Of a stretch of DNA of 64,000 nucleotides, positions 16,714 to 25,406 are shown piece after piece. Positions within the stretch are counted from its first letter, which is position 1. Each line of letters opens with the position of its first letter. The notes beneath the pieces were generated by a model, which was given only the letters and a program-made list of their open reading frames with translations, was not told the DNA's origin and did no database searches. A program made the position numbers and the translations under genes. This DNA comes from Flavobacterium pokkalii (GTDB lineage: Bacteria > Bacteroidota > Bacteroidia > Flavobacteriales > Flavobacteriaceae): NCBI RefSeq assembly GCF_014596575.1, contig NZ_NASZ01000005.1, positions 97,245 to 161,244 of the forward strand, written 5' to 3'.

Positions 16714-17760
16714 ATGAAAAATCTTTCGTGGTTTAACAGAGTAATGTTTGTTTTAAACAGTATTCTTATAGTCGTTACTTTTATCGCTTATGTGTTGCCA
16801 TTTCTGGCGCCTAAAATCTTCCCTTTATTGTCGGTAGTGACTTTGTTTATGCCTTTGTTTTTTGTTTTAAACGGACTTTTTTTTGTGTATTGGGGAATAC
16901 AACTCAAAAAAAGAATGATGATGTCTGGTTTGGTTCTTTTAATCGGAATCACTTTTATCAATAAGTTTTATAAATTTTCAACTAAAGAATTTCCGGAGAG
17001 CGAAAAGGATTTTGTGGTGATGAGTTACAATGTTCGTTTGTTTAACTTGTTTAAATGGCAGGACAAAACGGATATTCCGGAATCAATATTGCATTTTATC
17101 AACGAAAAAAATCCGGATATTGTATGCATTCAGGAGTATTCTAATTCGGCTCATGTGGATTTAAAAGTATATCCGCATCGTGCGATTTTTATGGAAGGGA
17201 ATCAAATTAAAACCGGCCAGGCTGTTTTTTCTAAGTTTCCCATTATTGAAGAAGGTAAAATTTCTTTCCCGAATTCGACCAATAATGTAGTTTATGCTGA
17301 TATCAAGAAAGGAAAAGATATTATCAGGGTTTATAATATGCAATTGCAATCCATCAAAATATCGCCGGATGTAAACGAGATTTCCGAAAATATTGATGTG
17401 ATTAATAAGGAGAAATCTCAGATGATGTTCATGCGTATCAGCAGAGCTTTTAAACAACAACAGCAACAGGCTGAAATTTTAAGGGACAATTTAAAAAACT
17501 GTCCGTATCCGGTTATAATTTGCGGAGACATGAATAACAGCGCTTTTTCGTATGTTTATCGCATTATTAAAGGAAGTTTGAAGGATGCTTTTGAAGAGAC
17601 CGGAAAAGGTTTTGGTCAAACGTACAGATTTAAATATTATCCGGCCCGAATTGATTATATTTTTGCTGACAGAAATATGCAGGTGAAAATGTTTGAAACC
17701 TTCCCTGATTTTGATAATTCGGATCATTTTCCAATTATGGCCAAATTAGCTTTAGAGTAG
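16714..17760 (+). CDS. membrane-anchored endonuclease/exonuclease/phosphatase family protein
   Basis: The 348-residue protein has two or three N-terminal membrane segments (about 10-88) and a C-terminal metal-dependent phosphoesterase domain (about 100-348). Conserved family positions are M-S-Y-N-V-R-L-F near 105, D-I-V-C-I-Q-E-Y near 132 (metal-binding Glu), I-I-C-G-D-M-N-N near 268, R-I-D-Y-I-F near 312 and the catalytic S-D-H-F-P near 337. Relatives cleave DNA, phosphoinositides or sphingomyelin. The true substrate is unknown; a membrane-tethered periplasmic phosphodiesterase is the best guess. It is probably last in the mutL-rhomboid-rhomboid run (43-bp gap). Confidence 0.85.
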   Translation: MKNLSWFNRVMFVLNSILIVVTFIAYVLPFLAPKIFPLLSVVTLFMPLFFVLNGLFFVYWGIQLKKRMMMSGLVLLIGITFINKFYKFSTKEFPESEKDFVVMSYNVRLFNLFKWQDKTDIPESILHFINEKNPDIVCIQEYSNSAHVDLKVYPHRAIFMEGNQIKTGQAVFSKFPIIEEGKISFPNSTNNVVYADIKKGKDIIRVYNMQLQSIKISPDVNEISENIDVINKEKSQMMFMRISRAFKQQQQQAEILRDNLKNCPYPVIICGDMNNSAFSYVYRIIKGSLKDAFEETGKGFGQTYRFKYYPARIDYIFADRNMQVKMFETFPDFDNSDHFPIMAKLALE

Positions 17761-18027
17761 TTTCCTAACTACGGTTAACCAATTTTAACCGCAAAGTTTT
17801 TTAGGTTTTCGCAAAGAAAAAAATCAGTTTAATCCGTTAAAGCTGTGGCTAAAAAACTAACCACATAAGTCATATAAGTTTTTAGTATTAGACAAACTAT
17901 GGTTAAAGTCCATTTAAGTTGTTTTCATCAATGAAAAAGAAGGTAAATCTGTGTGAATTTGTCCGATTTCTAAAATCAGTGTTCCAGATTTTTTACTTTT
18001 GAAGTTATCTTAAAAGCAGAAAAAAAA
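17761..18027. repeat. gap with degenerate dispersed repeats
   Basis: No ORF is convincing. The stretch holds an ACCGCAAAG-type fragment (about 17789-17816), an ACCACATAAGTCATATAAGT-type fragment (about 17865-17885) and an AATCTGTGTGAATTTGTCCG fragment (about 17950-17972). These look like eroded copies of the elements at 7716-7801 and 10036-10068. The two flanking genes converge here, and no clean terminator hairpin is evident. Confidence 0.4.
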
Positions 18028-18651
18028 TTACACTAATAGTTTTTGAGATTTCAAATAATCCACGGTAAATTTTCCTTCGTTGAAAAGCAAATCCAAAACG
18101 CTAAGGTTGTTTATGAAACCAAATTTATCATCAAAAACCTGAGTGTAGGATTCAAAAACGGAAGGGTCTTTTTTTCCATTAACCAAAAAACGATAGTCTA
18201 AAAATTTGTTAGAATCTACTTCGTGAAAGTATTCGTTAGTTGTTTCGAAGTCAAATTTCATTCGCATACATTTCGAAATAATTTCTAAGGCTTCTAAATT
18301 CAAATCCATTAAAAACTGATGTTTTTTTTCGAAAAAAGGAATAAAATCATCTTCAAAATATTCAAAAAAAGGCGAGCTTCGGTAAGCGGCTTCTAAAGAT
18401 TTGAAATGCTGTTTTTGCCAGTCAAAATCATTTTCTATCTGAATATCTTTTGTTTTTTGATGACTTGTTCGGGAATGTTTTATTGGAATATTTAGTAGTT
18501 GTACACCATTTGGACTATAAATGTACGTACGGTTTCTGTTTGTTTGTTTTTGAAAATTATCTTCCATTTCAAATACAATACTTTCAGCCTGAACCATGGC
18601 TACAAAATGGCTGATTGACGGGAAATAGGAAGGATGTAATAGGGTTTTCAT
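18028..18651 (-). CDS. WbqC family protein
   Basis: This 207-residue cytosolic protein matches the WbqC family. The N-terminus L-L-H-P-S-Y-F-P-S-I-S-H-F corresponds to the family's opening Q-P-x-Y-x-P motif, followed by R-N-R-T-Y-I near 39 and a W-Q-K-Q-H-x-K-S-L-E-A-A-Y-R-S-S-P-F-F-E motif near 78-97. WbqC proteins were named from O-antigen clusters and are thought to act in sugar modification; the reaction is not established. The gene is downstream of lepB on the same strand (77-bp gap). The dapB-lepB-wbqC order is one I recall from other Flavobacteriia. Confidence 0.85.
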   Translation of the reverse strand: MKTLLHPSYFPSISHFVAMVQAESIVFEMEDNFQKQTNRNRTYIYSPNGVQLLNIPIKHSRTSHQKTKDIQIENDFDWQKQHFKSLEAAYRSSPFFEYFEDDFIPFFEKKHQFLMDLNLEALEIISKCMRMKFDFETTNEYFHEVDSNKFLDYRFLVNGKKDPSVFESYTQVFDDKFGFINNLSVLDLLFNEGKFTVDYLKSQKLLV

Positions 18652-18728
18652 TTTATTTTTTTGTTTAATTGGTTAATCGTTTAATAGTGAAAATAGTAAA
18701 CGATTAACCAGTTCAACGAATAAACGGT

Positions 18729-20303
18729 TTACATTTTACTCGCTTTTCTTTTTTTCCAAAAATACTCACCGACAAAGAAAGCGGCTAATAAAATTAAGAA
18801 AATCTTGAAATAAGATTGTGGCTGACCTTCGCCGCTAACAGTTGTAAATACTCTGTTCCAGCGTACTTTGTTCCAGCCTTTAGCGTTAGTATCCCAACTC
18901 ATCCAGATAAAAACCGGCTTTCCTACAATGTGATCTTCCGGTACATATCCCCAATAACGACTGTCTTCGGAATTATGACGGTTGTCTCCCATCATCCAGT
19001 AATAATTTTGTTTAAAAGTATAGCTGTTTACTATTTTTCCGTTCAGTCTGATTTCGTTTCCGGTTACTTTTAAATCGTTTTTATTGCCGTTATCGTCTTT
19101 TTCATAAGTTGTAATAATTCTTTCGTAAAACGGCAGGCTTTCCAAGTTAAGAGGAACTGTTTTTCCTTTTTCAGGAATGTAAATTGGGCCGTAATTGTCA
19201 ATATTCCATTTATTGATTTGTGGGAAAACACCTTGTCCAATTCCTCTGCTTATTTGTCTTTTTACAGAAGTAATACCTGCTGTGTTTTTTAATCTTTCTG
19301 CACTAGCAGCAGTTAATGCACTAAAATATAGAGTATCTTTAAATTCGTTTATTCCTACACGATCAGTAACATCCATTTCTTTTAATAGATTTTCAAAGTT
19401 TACTGGAGGATTTTTAGTGTCAATTCCTACTGTGTAAGAAAACTGAGGTTTAGCACGTTCTGGAAGTTCTAAAGCTTTTCCGTTAATGTGAACAATTCCT
19501 TCTTTAATGGATAAACTATCTCCCGGAATCCCCACGCATCTCTTTACGTAATTAGACTCTTTGTCAATCGGTTTGATAACTCCTGGAGATCCTTTAGGTT
19601 CAAAGAAATAATGTACCGTATCTACAGGCCAGTTGAAAACAACAATGTCGGTGCGTTTTATTTTGTCTTCAATTCCGGGTAATCTAAAGTAAGGCAATTG
19701 AGGCCAATTTAAATAGGATTTTCTTTTAGTCATTGGAATCGAGTCGTGAACCATCGGTAAAGCAACTGTAGTCATCGGAACTCGGGCTCCGTAATTCACT
19801 TTGCTAACAAAAAGGAAATCACCAACTAACAATGATTTTTCCAAAGATGGAGTTGGAATAGTATAAGGTTGTACAAAGTAAGTATGCACAAAAGTAGCTA
19901 CAATGATGGCAAATAACAAAGAACTAACCGTGTCTGCTGTTTTATTCGCCGGATGTAAACTTCTTTCGGCGTTGTATTCTAATTTTTGCGTGTAATTAAC
20001 GTAGTAGATATACAATCCGCAAGTTACAATTCCTAAAAAGGTATCTAATTGAGAGCGTTTCCCAAAAGTTCTTAAGGTTTCGACCCAAATCACCGGAAAC
20101 ATAATCAAATTGATAATTGGGATAAAAAGTAATAAAGTCCACCAAGTTGGCCGACTAATAATTTTCATTAGGACAATAGCATTATATACCGGTATTGCAG
20201 CTTCCCATTTTTTTCTTCCGGCTGCTTCATATAGTTTCCAAGTTCCTAAAAAATGAATAACTTGAACTAAAAGGAAGAATACAAACCATTGATATAGTGT
20301 CAT
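18729..20303 (-). CDS. lepB: signal peptidase I, long Bacteroidota form
   Basis: LepB removes signal peptides on the outer face of the inner membrane. The 524-residue protein is about twice the usual size. Several N-terminal membrane segments (1-105) precede the S26 domain. The catalytic Ser is Ser153 in P-T-P-S-L-E-K-S-L-L-V-G-D, and the catalytic Lys lies in V-K-R-C-V-G-I-P-G-D near residue 250. A long insert (about 290-400) precedes the final conserved box G-D-N-R-H-N-S-E-D-S-R-Y-W-G near 445. One more membrane segment closes the protein (about 500-517). This architecture is usual in Flavobacteriia. It follows dapB by 35 bp. Confidence 0.94.
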   Translation of the reverse strand: MTLYQWFVFFLLVQVIHFLGTWKLYEAAGRKKWEAAIPVYNAIVLMKIISRPTWWTLLLFIPIINLIMFPVIWVETLRTFGKRSQLDTFLGIVTCGLYIYYVNYTQKLEYNAERSLHPANKTADTVSSLLFAIIVATFVHTYFVQPYTIPTPSLEKSLLVGDFLFVSKVNYGARVPMTTVALPMVHDSIPMTKRKSYLNWPQLPYFRLPGIEDKIKRTDIVVFNWPVDTVHYFFEPKGSPGVIKPIDKESNYVKRCVGIPGDSLSIKEGIVHINGKALELPERAKPQFSYTVGIDTKNPPVNFENLLKEMDVTDRVGINEFKDTLYFSALTAASAERLKNTAGITSVKRQISRGIGQGVFPQINKWNIDNYGPIYIPEKGKTVPLNLESLPFYERIITTYEKDDNGNKNDLKVTGNEIRLNGKIVNSYTFKQNYYWMMGDNRHNSEDSRYWGYVPEDHIVGKPVFIWMSWDTNAKGWNKVRWNRVFTTVSGEGQPQSYFKIFLILLAAFFVGEYFWKKRKASKM

Positions 20304-20338
20304 AGTTCTTTTGAATTAAAAAGTTAATTGTTTTTTGA

Positions 20339-21037
20339 TTATAGTCCTAAAACGTCTCTCATACTAAAAATACCGTGTTTTCCGGCAAGCCATTCGGCAG
20401 CGATTACAGCGCCAAGAGCAAATCCTTCACGATTGTGAGCGGTATGTTTAATTTCGATACTGTCAATTCCTGAGTCGTAAGTTACCGTGTGCGTTCCAGG
20501 AACTTCACCTGTTCTGACAGCTTCAATATGAATTTCGTTTTCTTTGGCGTTTTCCAATGTCCATTTGTCGTAATTGCTGTTTTCAATAACGCCCTGAGCT
20601 AATGAAATAGCAGTTCCGCTTGGTGCATCAAGCTTATGGATGTGGTGGATTTCTTCCATTGAAACTTTGTATCCTTCAATGTTTGACATGATTTTGGCTA
20701 AATATTCGTTTAAACCAAAAAATAAATTTACGCCTAAGCTAAAGTTAGAACTCGAAATAAAACCACCATTTTTTTCTTTGCATAAAGCAATCATTTCGTC
20801 ATAACGATCCAGCCATCCGGTAGTTCCGGAAACAACAGGAACGTTGTTGTTAAAACAGGCAGAAATATTTTCAACAGCGGCCATAGGAACACTGAAATCA
20901 ATGGCTACATCGGCAGTCGAAAGTCCGTCGAAAGTATTGAATTCGTCTTTTTTCAGGACAATTTCATGACCTCTTTCCAGAGCAATTCTTTCAATTACCT
21001 GTCCCATTTTTCCGTATCCTAAAAGTGCTATTTTCAT
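20339..21037 (-). CDS. dapB: 4-hydroxy-tetrahydrodipicolinate reductase
   Basis: DapB makes tetrahydrodipicolinate with NAD(P)H in lysine and diaminopimelate synthesis, feeding peptidoglycan. The 232-residue protein has the Rossmann start L-L-G-Y-G-K-M-G near residue 4, V-V-S-G-T-T-G-W near 89 and the active-site motif E-I-H-H-I-H-K-L-D-A-P-S-G-T-A near 149 with the catalytic His and Lys. It is shorter than the E. coli enzyme (273) but of the length usual in Bacteroidota. The gene lies in the run parA-parB-DUF5683-dapB-lepB. Confidence 0.95.
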   Translation of the reverse strand: MKIALLGYGKMGQVIERIALERGHEIVLKKDEFNTFDGLSTADVAIDFSVPMAAVENISACFNNNVPVVSGTTGWLDRYDEMIALCKEKNGGFISSSNFSLGVNLFFGLNEYLAKIMSNIEGYKVSMEEIHHIHKLDAPSGTAISLAQGVIENSNYDKWTLENAKENEIHIEAVRTGEVPGTHTVTYDSGIDSIEIKHTAHNREGFALGAVIAAEWLAGKHGIFSMRDVLGL

Positions 21038-21091
21038 TTGTGTTTTATTTTTAAATTAAAAGAGTTCTTTCTAAAACTCCATTGTTTTTTG

Positions 21092-21652
21092 TTAAAAGTC
21101 GTATGTCAGGCTTACGCCAACATTGGTTTTGTAATTCAGATTGTTTTGGTAAAGAGTAGGGCGAATGGATAAGCGCTCGTCTACATTGAACTGTTTCAGA
21201 GCCGCATCAACATTGGCATCGATGATGTTTAAAACATAAAAACCTACGATAAACAAAGTGGAATAATCCCGATTACGCTGATAAAATTTTTGTGCAGCAA
21301 TCAAACGGCTGTCGTCCAAATAGGTAAAATCGTCATCGTTGTATCCTTCCAGTCTTCGTTTGTACGCATCTCTGAATTGATGGTATTTTTTATTACTGTC
21401 TATGTAAAAATAAAGACTGGTTCCTATGGCACCATAAACCAAAGGAATTTTCCAGTATCTCTTATTGTATGCCTGACCTAAACCCGGAATAACAGCCGAA
21501 TAAAAAGCGGCTTTTGCCGGAGTTAACGGGTCGATGTCTATAGATTTTACAGTGTCTTTTGCTGTTACAACAGTTTGAGTCGTTTTTTGTGACCACCCGC
21601 TAGTATTGCAAAAAAGAATAAGAAATAGTGCTATGGAAATACTCTTGTTCAC
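21092..21652 (-). CDS. DUF5683 family protein with signal peptide
   Basis: A 186-residue envelope protein with a signal peptide (about residues 1-21). The family core is visible: L-T-P-A-K-A-A-F-Y-S-A-V-I-P-G-L-G-Q-A-Y-N-K-R-Y-W-K-I-P near residues 43-70, followed by two probable membrane segments and a K-Y-H-Q-F-R-D-A-Y-K-R-R motif near 89. The function is unknown. The gene shares one base with the parB stop (TAATG-type junction), so it is translationally coupled to parAB; this neighbourhood is conserved in Bacteroidota and suggests an envelope role tied to chromosome segregation or growth. Confidence 0.85.
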   Translation of the reverse strand: MNKSISIALFLILFCNTSGWSQKTTQTVVTAKDTVKSIDIDPLTPAKAAFYSAVIPGLGQAYNKRYWKIPLVYGAIGTSLYFYIDSNKKYHQFRDAYKRRLEGYNDDDFTYLDDSRLIAAQKFYQRNRDYSTLFIVGFYVLNIIDANVDAALKQFNVDERLSIRPTLYQNNLNYKTNVGVSLTYDF

Positions 21653-22551
21653 TATTTCGTAATTAATTCAATTATGCGATTAAAATCATCTTCCGACTGG
21701 AACGGAATGGTAATTTTTCCTTTTCCGTTATTGGCTACTTTTATATCTACTTTGTTGCCAAAATAAGAATTAAAAAGTCTTTTTTGACTTTCGTCGATGT
21801 CAAACGAAGCCGCTTTAACTTTTGCAGCCGGTTTTGGTTTCAAACTTTCGTGATAATTTTTTACCAAAGCTTCGGTGTCACGAACCGAGAGATTCTGACT
21901 TACAATTTTTTGATAAATATCGGTTTGAGCGTCTAAATCTTCAATGTTGATAATGGCTCTTCCGTGTCCCATGCTGATAAAACCGTCACGAATACCCGTT
22001 TGGATAATCGGATCCAGTTTTAATAAACGCAAATAATTGGCAATAGTAGAACGTTTTTTTCCTACGCGATCACTCATTTGCTCCTGAGTTAATTGGATTT
22101 CATCCATTAAACGTTGGTACGAAAGCGCAATTTCAATCGGGTCTAAGTCATGACGTTGGATATTTTCCACCAAAGCCATAACCAAAGATTCGTTGTCATT
22201 GGCAATTCGGATGTAAGCAGGAACGGTAGTTAGTCCGACTAATTTAGAAGCACGCAAACGGCGTTCTCCCGAAATTAACTGGTATTTATTGAAATCTAAT
22301 TTTCGAACGGTAATTGGTTGAATCACTCCTAATTCTTTGATAGAAGTAGCGAGTTCATTTAAAGATTCTTCGTTAAAATTACTTCGGGGCTGAAAAGGGT
22401 TTATTTCAATAGCTTCAATTTCAAGCTCAATGATATTTCCAACAACTTTGTCAGCATTTTTGTCCTCAACCGATTTGATGTCATTATCCGGATCTTTCAA
22501 TAAGGCAGATAATCCACGTCCTAAGGCTTGTTTTTTTATTGCTTTTGTCAT
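21652..22551 (-). CDS. parB: chromosome partitioning protein ParB
   Basis: ParB is a CTP-dependent clamp that loads at parS and organises the origin region. The 299-residue protein has the N-terminal ParB/Srx domain with I-N-P-F-Q-P-R near residue 50 and L-I-S-G-E-R-R-L-R-A-S near 91-101 (CTP-binding), the HTH domain (about 130-190, Q-E-Q-M-S-D-R-V-G-K-K-R-S-T-I-A-N-Y-L) and a short C-terminal dimerisation domain. It lies 5 bp after parA. No parS-like sequence was recognised in the window. Confidence 0.95.
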   Translation of the reverse strand: MTKAIKKQALGRGLSALLKDPDNDIKSVEDKNADKVVGNIIELEIEAIEINPFQPRSNFNEESLNELATSIKELGVIQPITVRKLDFNKYQLISGERRLRASKLVGLTTVPAYIRIANDNESLVMALVENIQRHDLDPIEIALSYQRLMDEIQLTQEQMSDRVGKKRSTIANYLRLLKLDPIIQTGIRDGFISMGHGRAIINIEDLDAQTDIYQKIVSQNLSVRDTEALVKNYHESLKPKPAAKVKAASFDIDESQKRLFNSYFGNKVDIKVANNGKGKITIPFQSEDDFNRIIELITK

Positions 22552-22556
22552 AAAAA

Positions 22557-23324
22557 TTATTGGATATTTTTCTTTATAATTTCCTGAGCCAGATGCAAAT
22601 AGTTAGTGGCTCCTTTGCTGGTGGCGTCATAATTAATGATGCTTTCACCAAAACTTGGCGCTTCACTCAACTTCACGTTTCTCTGGATAATCGTTTCAAA
22701 AACCATGTCGTTGAAATGCTTTTGAACCTCTTCAACTACCTGATTAGACAAGCGTAATCTGGAATCGTACATCGTTAATAGCAAACCTTCGATGTCTAAT
22801 TCCGGATTATGGATTTTTTGAATGCTTTTTATGGTATTCAAAAGTTTACCAAGTCCTTCTAGTGCAAAATATTCACATTGAATAGGAATAACAACCGAAT
22901 CGGCAGCTGTTAAAGCGTTTAGTGTTAATAGTCCTAAAGAAGGAGCACAGTCGATAATGATATAGTCATAATCGTCTTTAACGCTTTCTAAGGCTTTTTT
23001 AAGCATGTATTCTCTGTTTTCCTTGTCTACCAATTCGATTTCGATAGCCACAAGGTCAATGTGAGCCGGAATAACATCCACATTGGGAGCCGAACATTGT
23101 ACCACGGCTTCCTTAGGAGTATTGCTGTGTTCTAAAATTTGGTAAGTACCAATTTCTACACTTTCTACATCAATACCTAATCCGGAGCTGGCATTTGCCT
23201 GAGGATCAGCATCTATTAATAATACTTTCTTTTCTAAAACACCTAGTGAGGCAGCAAGATTTACCGATGAGGTTGTCTTTCCAACGCCTCCTTTTTGATT
23301 AGCAATCGCAATGATTTTGCCCAT
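22557..23324 (-). CDS. parA: chromosome partitioning ATPase ParA
   Basis: ParA is a deviant Walker ATPase that binds DNA and drives segregation of ParB-parS complexes. The 255-residue protein begins M-G-K-I-I-A-I-A-N-Q-K-G-G-V-G-K-T-T with the signature Lys of deviant Walker A, followed by L-L-I-D-A-D-P-Q-A-N near 36-45 (Walker A') and I-I-I-D-C-A-P-S-L near 121 (Walker B). Length and order with parB are typical of chromosomal Soj. It is the first gene of the leftward parA-parB-DUF5683-dapB-lepB-wbqC run. A perfect palindrome (23388-23401) lies 64 bp upstream. Confidence 0.95.
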   Translation of the reverse strand: MGKIIAIANQKGGVGKTTSSVNLAASLGVLEKKVLLIDADPQANASSGLGIDVESVEIGTYQILEHSNTPKEAVVQCSAPNVDVIPAHIDLVAIEIELVDKENREYMLKKALESVKDDYDYIIIDCAPSLGLLTLNALTAADSVVIPIQCEYFALEGLGKLLNTIKSIQKIHNPELDIEGLLLTMYDSRLRLSNQVVEEVQKHFNDMVFETIIQRNVKLSEAPSFGESIINYDATSKGATNYLHLAQEIIKKNIQ

Positions 23325-23387
23325 TTATCTTCTATAATTTTGAACGGTAAAAATACAATTTATTATTGTTTCTGAAAATCTATTTTG

Positions 23388-23401
23388 TTAACAATTGTTA
23401 A
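23388..23401. repeat. 14-bp palindrome TTAACAATTGTTAA upstream of parA
   Basis: A perfect palindrome between the divergent parA and tRNA-Pro units. It could be an operator for parA autoregulation; this is inference, and it does not resemble the usual parS sequence. Confidence 0.5.
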
Positions 23402-23483
23402 AGGGATAATTGTATTCTTTCAAGAAATCCGGCTTTGATTTTTTGGTTAGATTTTGATGAACTTAATTTTTTTAAAATTTTAG

Positions 23484-23513
23484 TTGCAAAAGAGAAAAAG
23501 AGTTGTATCTTTG
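23484..23513 (+). promoter_or_regulatory. promoter of tRNA-Pro
   Basis: A -33 TTG (23484-23486) and a -7 box TATCTTTG (23506-23513) with 19 bp between match the Bacteroidota vegetative promoter. The tRNA begins 10 bp after the -7 box. Confidence 0.85.
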
Positions 23514-23523
23514 CAGCCGCTTT

Positions 23524-23598
23524 CGGGGTGTAGCGTAGCCCGGTTATCGCGCCTGCTTTGGGAGCAGGAGGCCGCAGGTTCGAATCCTGCCACCCCGA
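23524..23598 (+). tRNA. tRNA-Pro (anticodon TGG)
   Basis: The acceptor stem CGGGGTG (23524-23530) pairs with CACCCCG (23591-23597), followed by discriminator A. The anticodon arm CCTGC-TTTGGGA-GCAGG has TGG in the loop. The T arm has GCAGGTTCGAATCCTGC. CCA is not encoded. A tyrosine recombinase gene starts 300 bp downstream, which makes the 3' end of this tRNA the likely attachment site of the accessory region to the right. Confidence 0.97.
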
Positions 23599-23898
23599 CA
23601 TTATGCTTTTTAAAAGCAGTCAAAACCCCTTAAATCGTATGATTTAAGGGGTTTTTCTATTTATTTGACTCCAAAATGTTCAAGTTGTATCAAATAAAAT
23701 GAGACCTATTCGGCTACCCTTTTTGTTTTCCTAAATTTAGGTCCCTTTTAAAGGGATGACATCTTCTAATTCAGTCAGTTTTTTTGTTTGGTATTTTTAA
23801 ATTCTTGGGGTAATCGAATCTATTTATTGACATAATAGTATCTCCAATATAATTTGAATTTACCAGAAAAGAGATGTTAGATATTAAATTTTGGAAAT
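23599..23898. other. gap between tRNA-Pro and integrase (candidate att region)
   Basis: Apart from the tRNA terminator there is no ORF. Two adjacent palindromes, CCTAAATTTAGG (23730-23741) and TCCCTTTTAAAGGGA (23742-23756), could be recombinase arm sites. No second copy of the tRNA 3' end was found by eye inside the window. Confidence 0.35.
23622..23656 (+). terminator. intrinsic terminator of tRNA-Pro
   Basis: A 15-bp perfect stem (23622-23636 with 23641-23655) with a 4-nt loop and a T run; it lies 24 bp after the tRNA. Confidence 0.9.
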
Positions 23899-25146
23899 AT
23901 GAAAACAATGAACAACACATTTGGGGTATTATTTTATCTTAAAGTACAGAAGGTTTCTTCGCAGGGTAAAATGCCAATTTGCGCAAGGATAACGGTAAAT
24001 GGTAAGCGTACAGAAATATCAGTAAAGCGCTCAGTAACGGCATCAGAATGGGATAGTAAGAAAGGGATGCCAAGGGGAAGTAGAAAGGAAATCGCTGAGC
24101 TTAGTATGTTTCTTAATCAATTCAAGGCGAAAATTATAAGTATATATCAACAGATGCTGCTTGCAGATGTTGTAATAGATGGCTCTGCAATTCGAGAAAA
24201 AATGTTGGGTACAGGAAAATTAGCTCCAACATTGCTAACACTTATCGAACATCATAATGAGCAACAGATCCATAAATTGGCTCAGGGTACTATGAAAAAT
24301 TACTATACAACCCAAAGATATATTAAAAAGTTTCTTATGGAGAAGTACTACAGGGGAGATATCATTCTTTCTGAATTGACCTATAGATTCATATTAGATT
24401 TTGAGAGTTATTTATTTAATCATGTCCCGAAAGACCATCAAAAGCCTTTAAATAATAATGGGATTATGAAACATATTGAAAGACTGCGTAAAATGATAAA
24501 TATGGCCGTATTGTTGGATTGGTTACCCAAAGATCCGTTTTCAAGCTTCAAAAAACATTTTGATAAAGTGGAGCGACAATGCCTGAACAATCGAGAACTC
24601 GCAGGATTAGAAAATAAACATTTTGACATCGAACGTTTGAGACATGTTAGGGATATGTTTTTATTCAGTTGTTATACAGGACTTGCTTATATTGACCTTG
24701 CTGAACTAACACCAAATAATATTGTTACTGGTGCTGATGGAGAGCTTTGGATATCTACAAGTAGGGTAAAGACTGATACTGGAGTGCGTGTACCTCTATT
24801 ACCGCAGGCGATTGACTTAATGGAAAAATATAGAGATGATCCAAGGGCGTTAAATAACGGAACCGTTTTTCCTGTAATTTCAAACCAGAGGATGAACGGC
24901 TACCTGAAAGAAATTGCAGATCTTTGTGGAATAACAAAAACTTTGACATACCATATCGCGCGTCACACCTTTGCAACGACTATTACGTTGAGCAACGGTG
25001 TGCCGATTGAGAGCGTATCTAAAATGTTGGGACATACAAGTATCCGTACCACTCAGATCTATGCGAAGGTAATAGAACGCAAACTTAGTGAAGATATGCG
25101 TAATCTTAAACAGCGAATATCTTCCAGTAACTTGCAAGACAAATAA
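23899..25146 (+). CDS. tyrosine-family site-specific recombinase (integrase)
   Basis: The 415-residue protein has an N-terminal arm-binding domain (about 5-90, beginning F-G-V-L-F-Y-L-K), a SAM-like core-binding domain (about 105-210) and a C-terminal catalytic domain (about 225-405). Catalytic residues are His352 and Arg355 in H-I-A-R-H-T-F-A-T, a His in L-G-H-T-S-I-R, and the nucleophile Tyr388 in T-T-Q-I-Y-A-K. The first Arg position (usually T-G-x-R) is Ala263 in T-G-L-A-Y-I-D-L-A-E-L, as in many Bacteroidota conjugative-transposon integrases. It lies 300 bp from tRNA-Pro, pointing into the accessory region, and has its own terminator. The likely start is at 23899 (M-K-T-M-N-N); the second Met at 23908 is also possible. 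Confidence 0.93.
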   Translation: MKTMNNTFGVLFYLKVQKVSSQGKMPICARITVNGKRTEISVKRSVTASEWDSKKGMPRGSRKEIAELSMFLNQFKAKIISIYQQMLLADVVIDGSAIREKMLGTGKLAPTLLTLIEHHNEQQIHKLAQGTMKNYYTTQRYIKKFLMEKYYRGDIILSELTYRFILDFESYLFNHVPKDHQKPLNNNGIMKHIERLRKMINMAVLLDWLPKDPFSSFKKHFDKVERQCLNNRELAGLENKHFDIERLRHVRDMFLFSCYTGLAYIDLAELTPNNIVTGADGELWISTSRVKTDTGVRVPLLPQAIDLMEKYRDDPRALNNGTVFPVISNQRMNGYLKEIADLCGITKTLTYHIARHTFATTITLSNGVPIESVSKMLGHTSIRTTQIYAKVIERKLSEDMRNLKQRISSSNLQDK

Positions 25147-25175
25147 AAGCGACATATAGAAATTTTGACATATAC

Positions 25176-25205
25176 AAGGTGGTTATTTAAGACCACCTTT
25201 TACTT
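25176..25205 (+). terminator. intrinsic terminator after the integrase gene
   Basis: An 8-bp GC-rich stem (25176-25183 with 25192-25199) followed by a T-rich tract. Confidence 0.75.
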
Positions 25206-25406
25206 TTAGTTGACTTAATCCTCAATTATTTTATTCTTGTTAGCTAACTATGGTGAAAAATATTTTGGTAGTAAATGAGAGTCAAAGTTAGCCAAATGGA
25301 TCCAATTATATTTGTTCAGGACTGTAGTGGCTTACTTTGCATGTCTAATTATAAACTACCTGATTAATAGGTTCAGATGGTATAAGCTAATAAAAATATC
25401 AGAATT

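Noticed and set aside
23388..23401. parS centromere near parAB
   Set aside because: The palindrome TTAACAATTGTTAA has no resemblance to the usual GTTTCACGTGAAAC-type parS; it is kept only as a possible operator.
23398..23601. 67-codon minus-strand ORF covering tRNA-Pro
   Set aside because: It is the antisense of the tRNA gene and its promoter; the W-Q-D-S-N-L-R-P-P-A-P-K-A motif is the well-known false translation of a tRNA gene.
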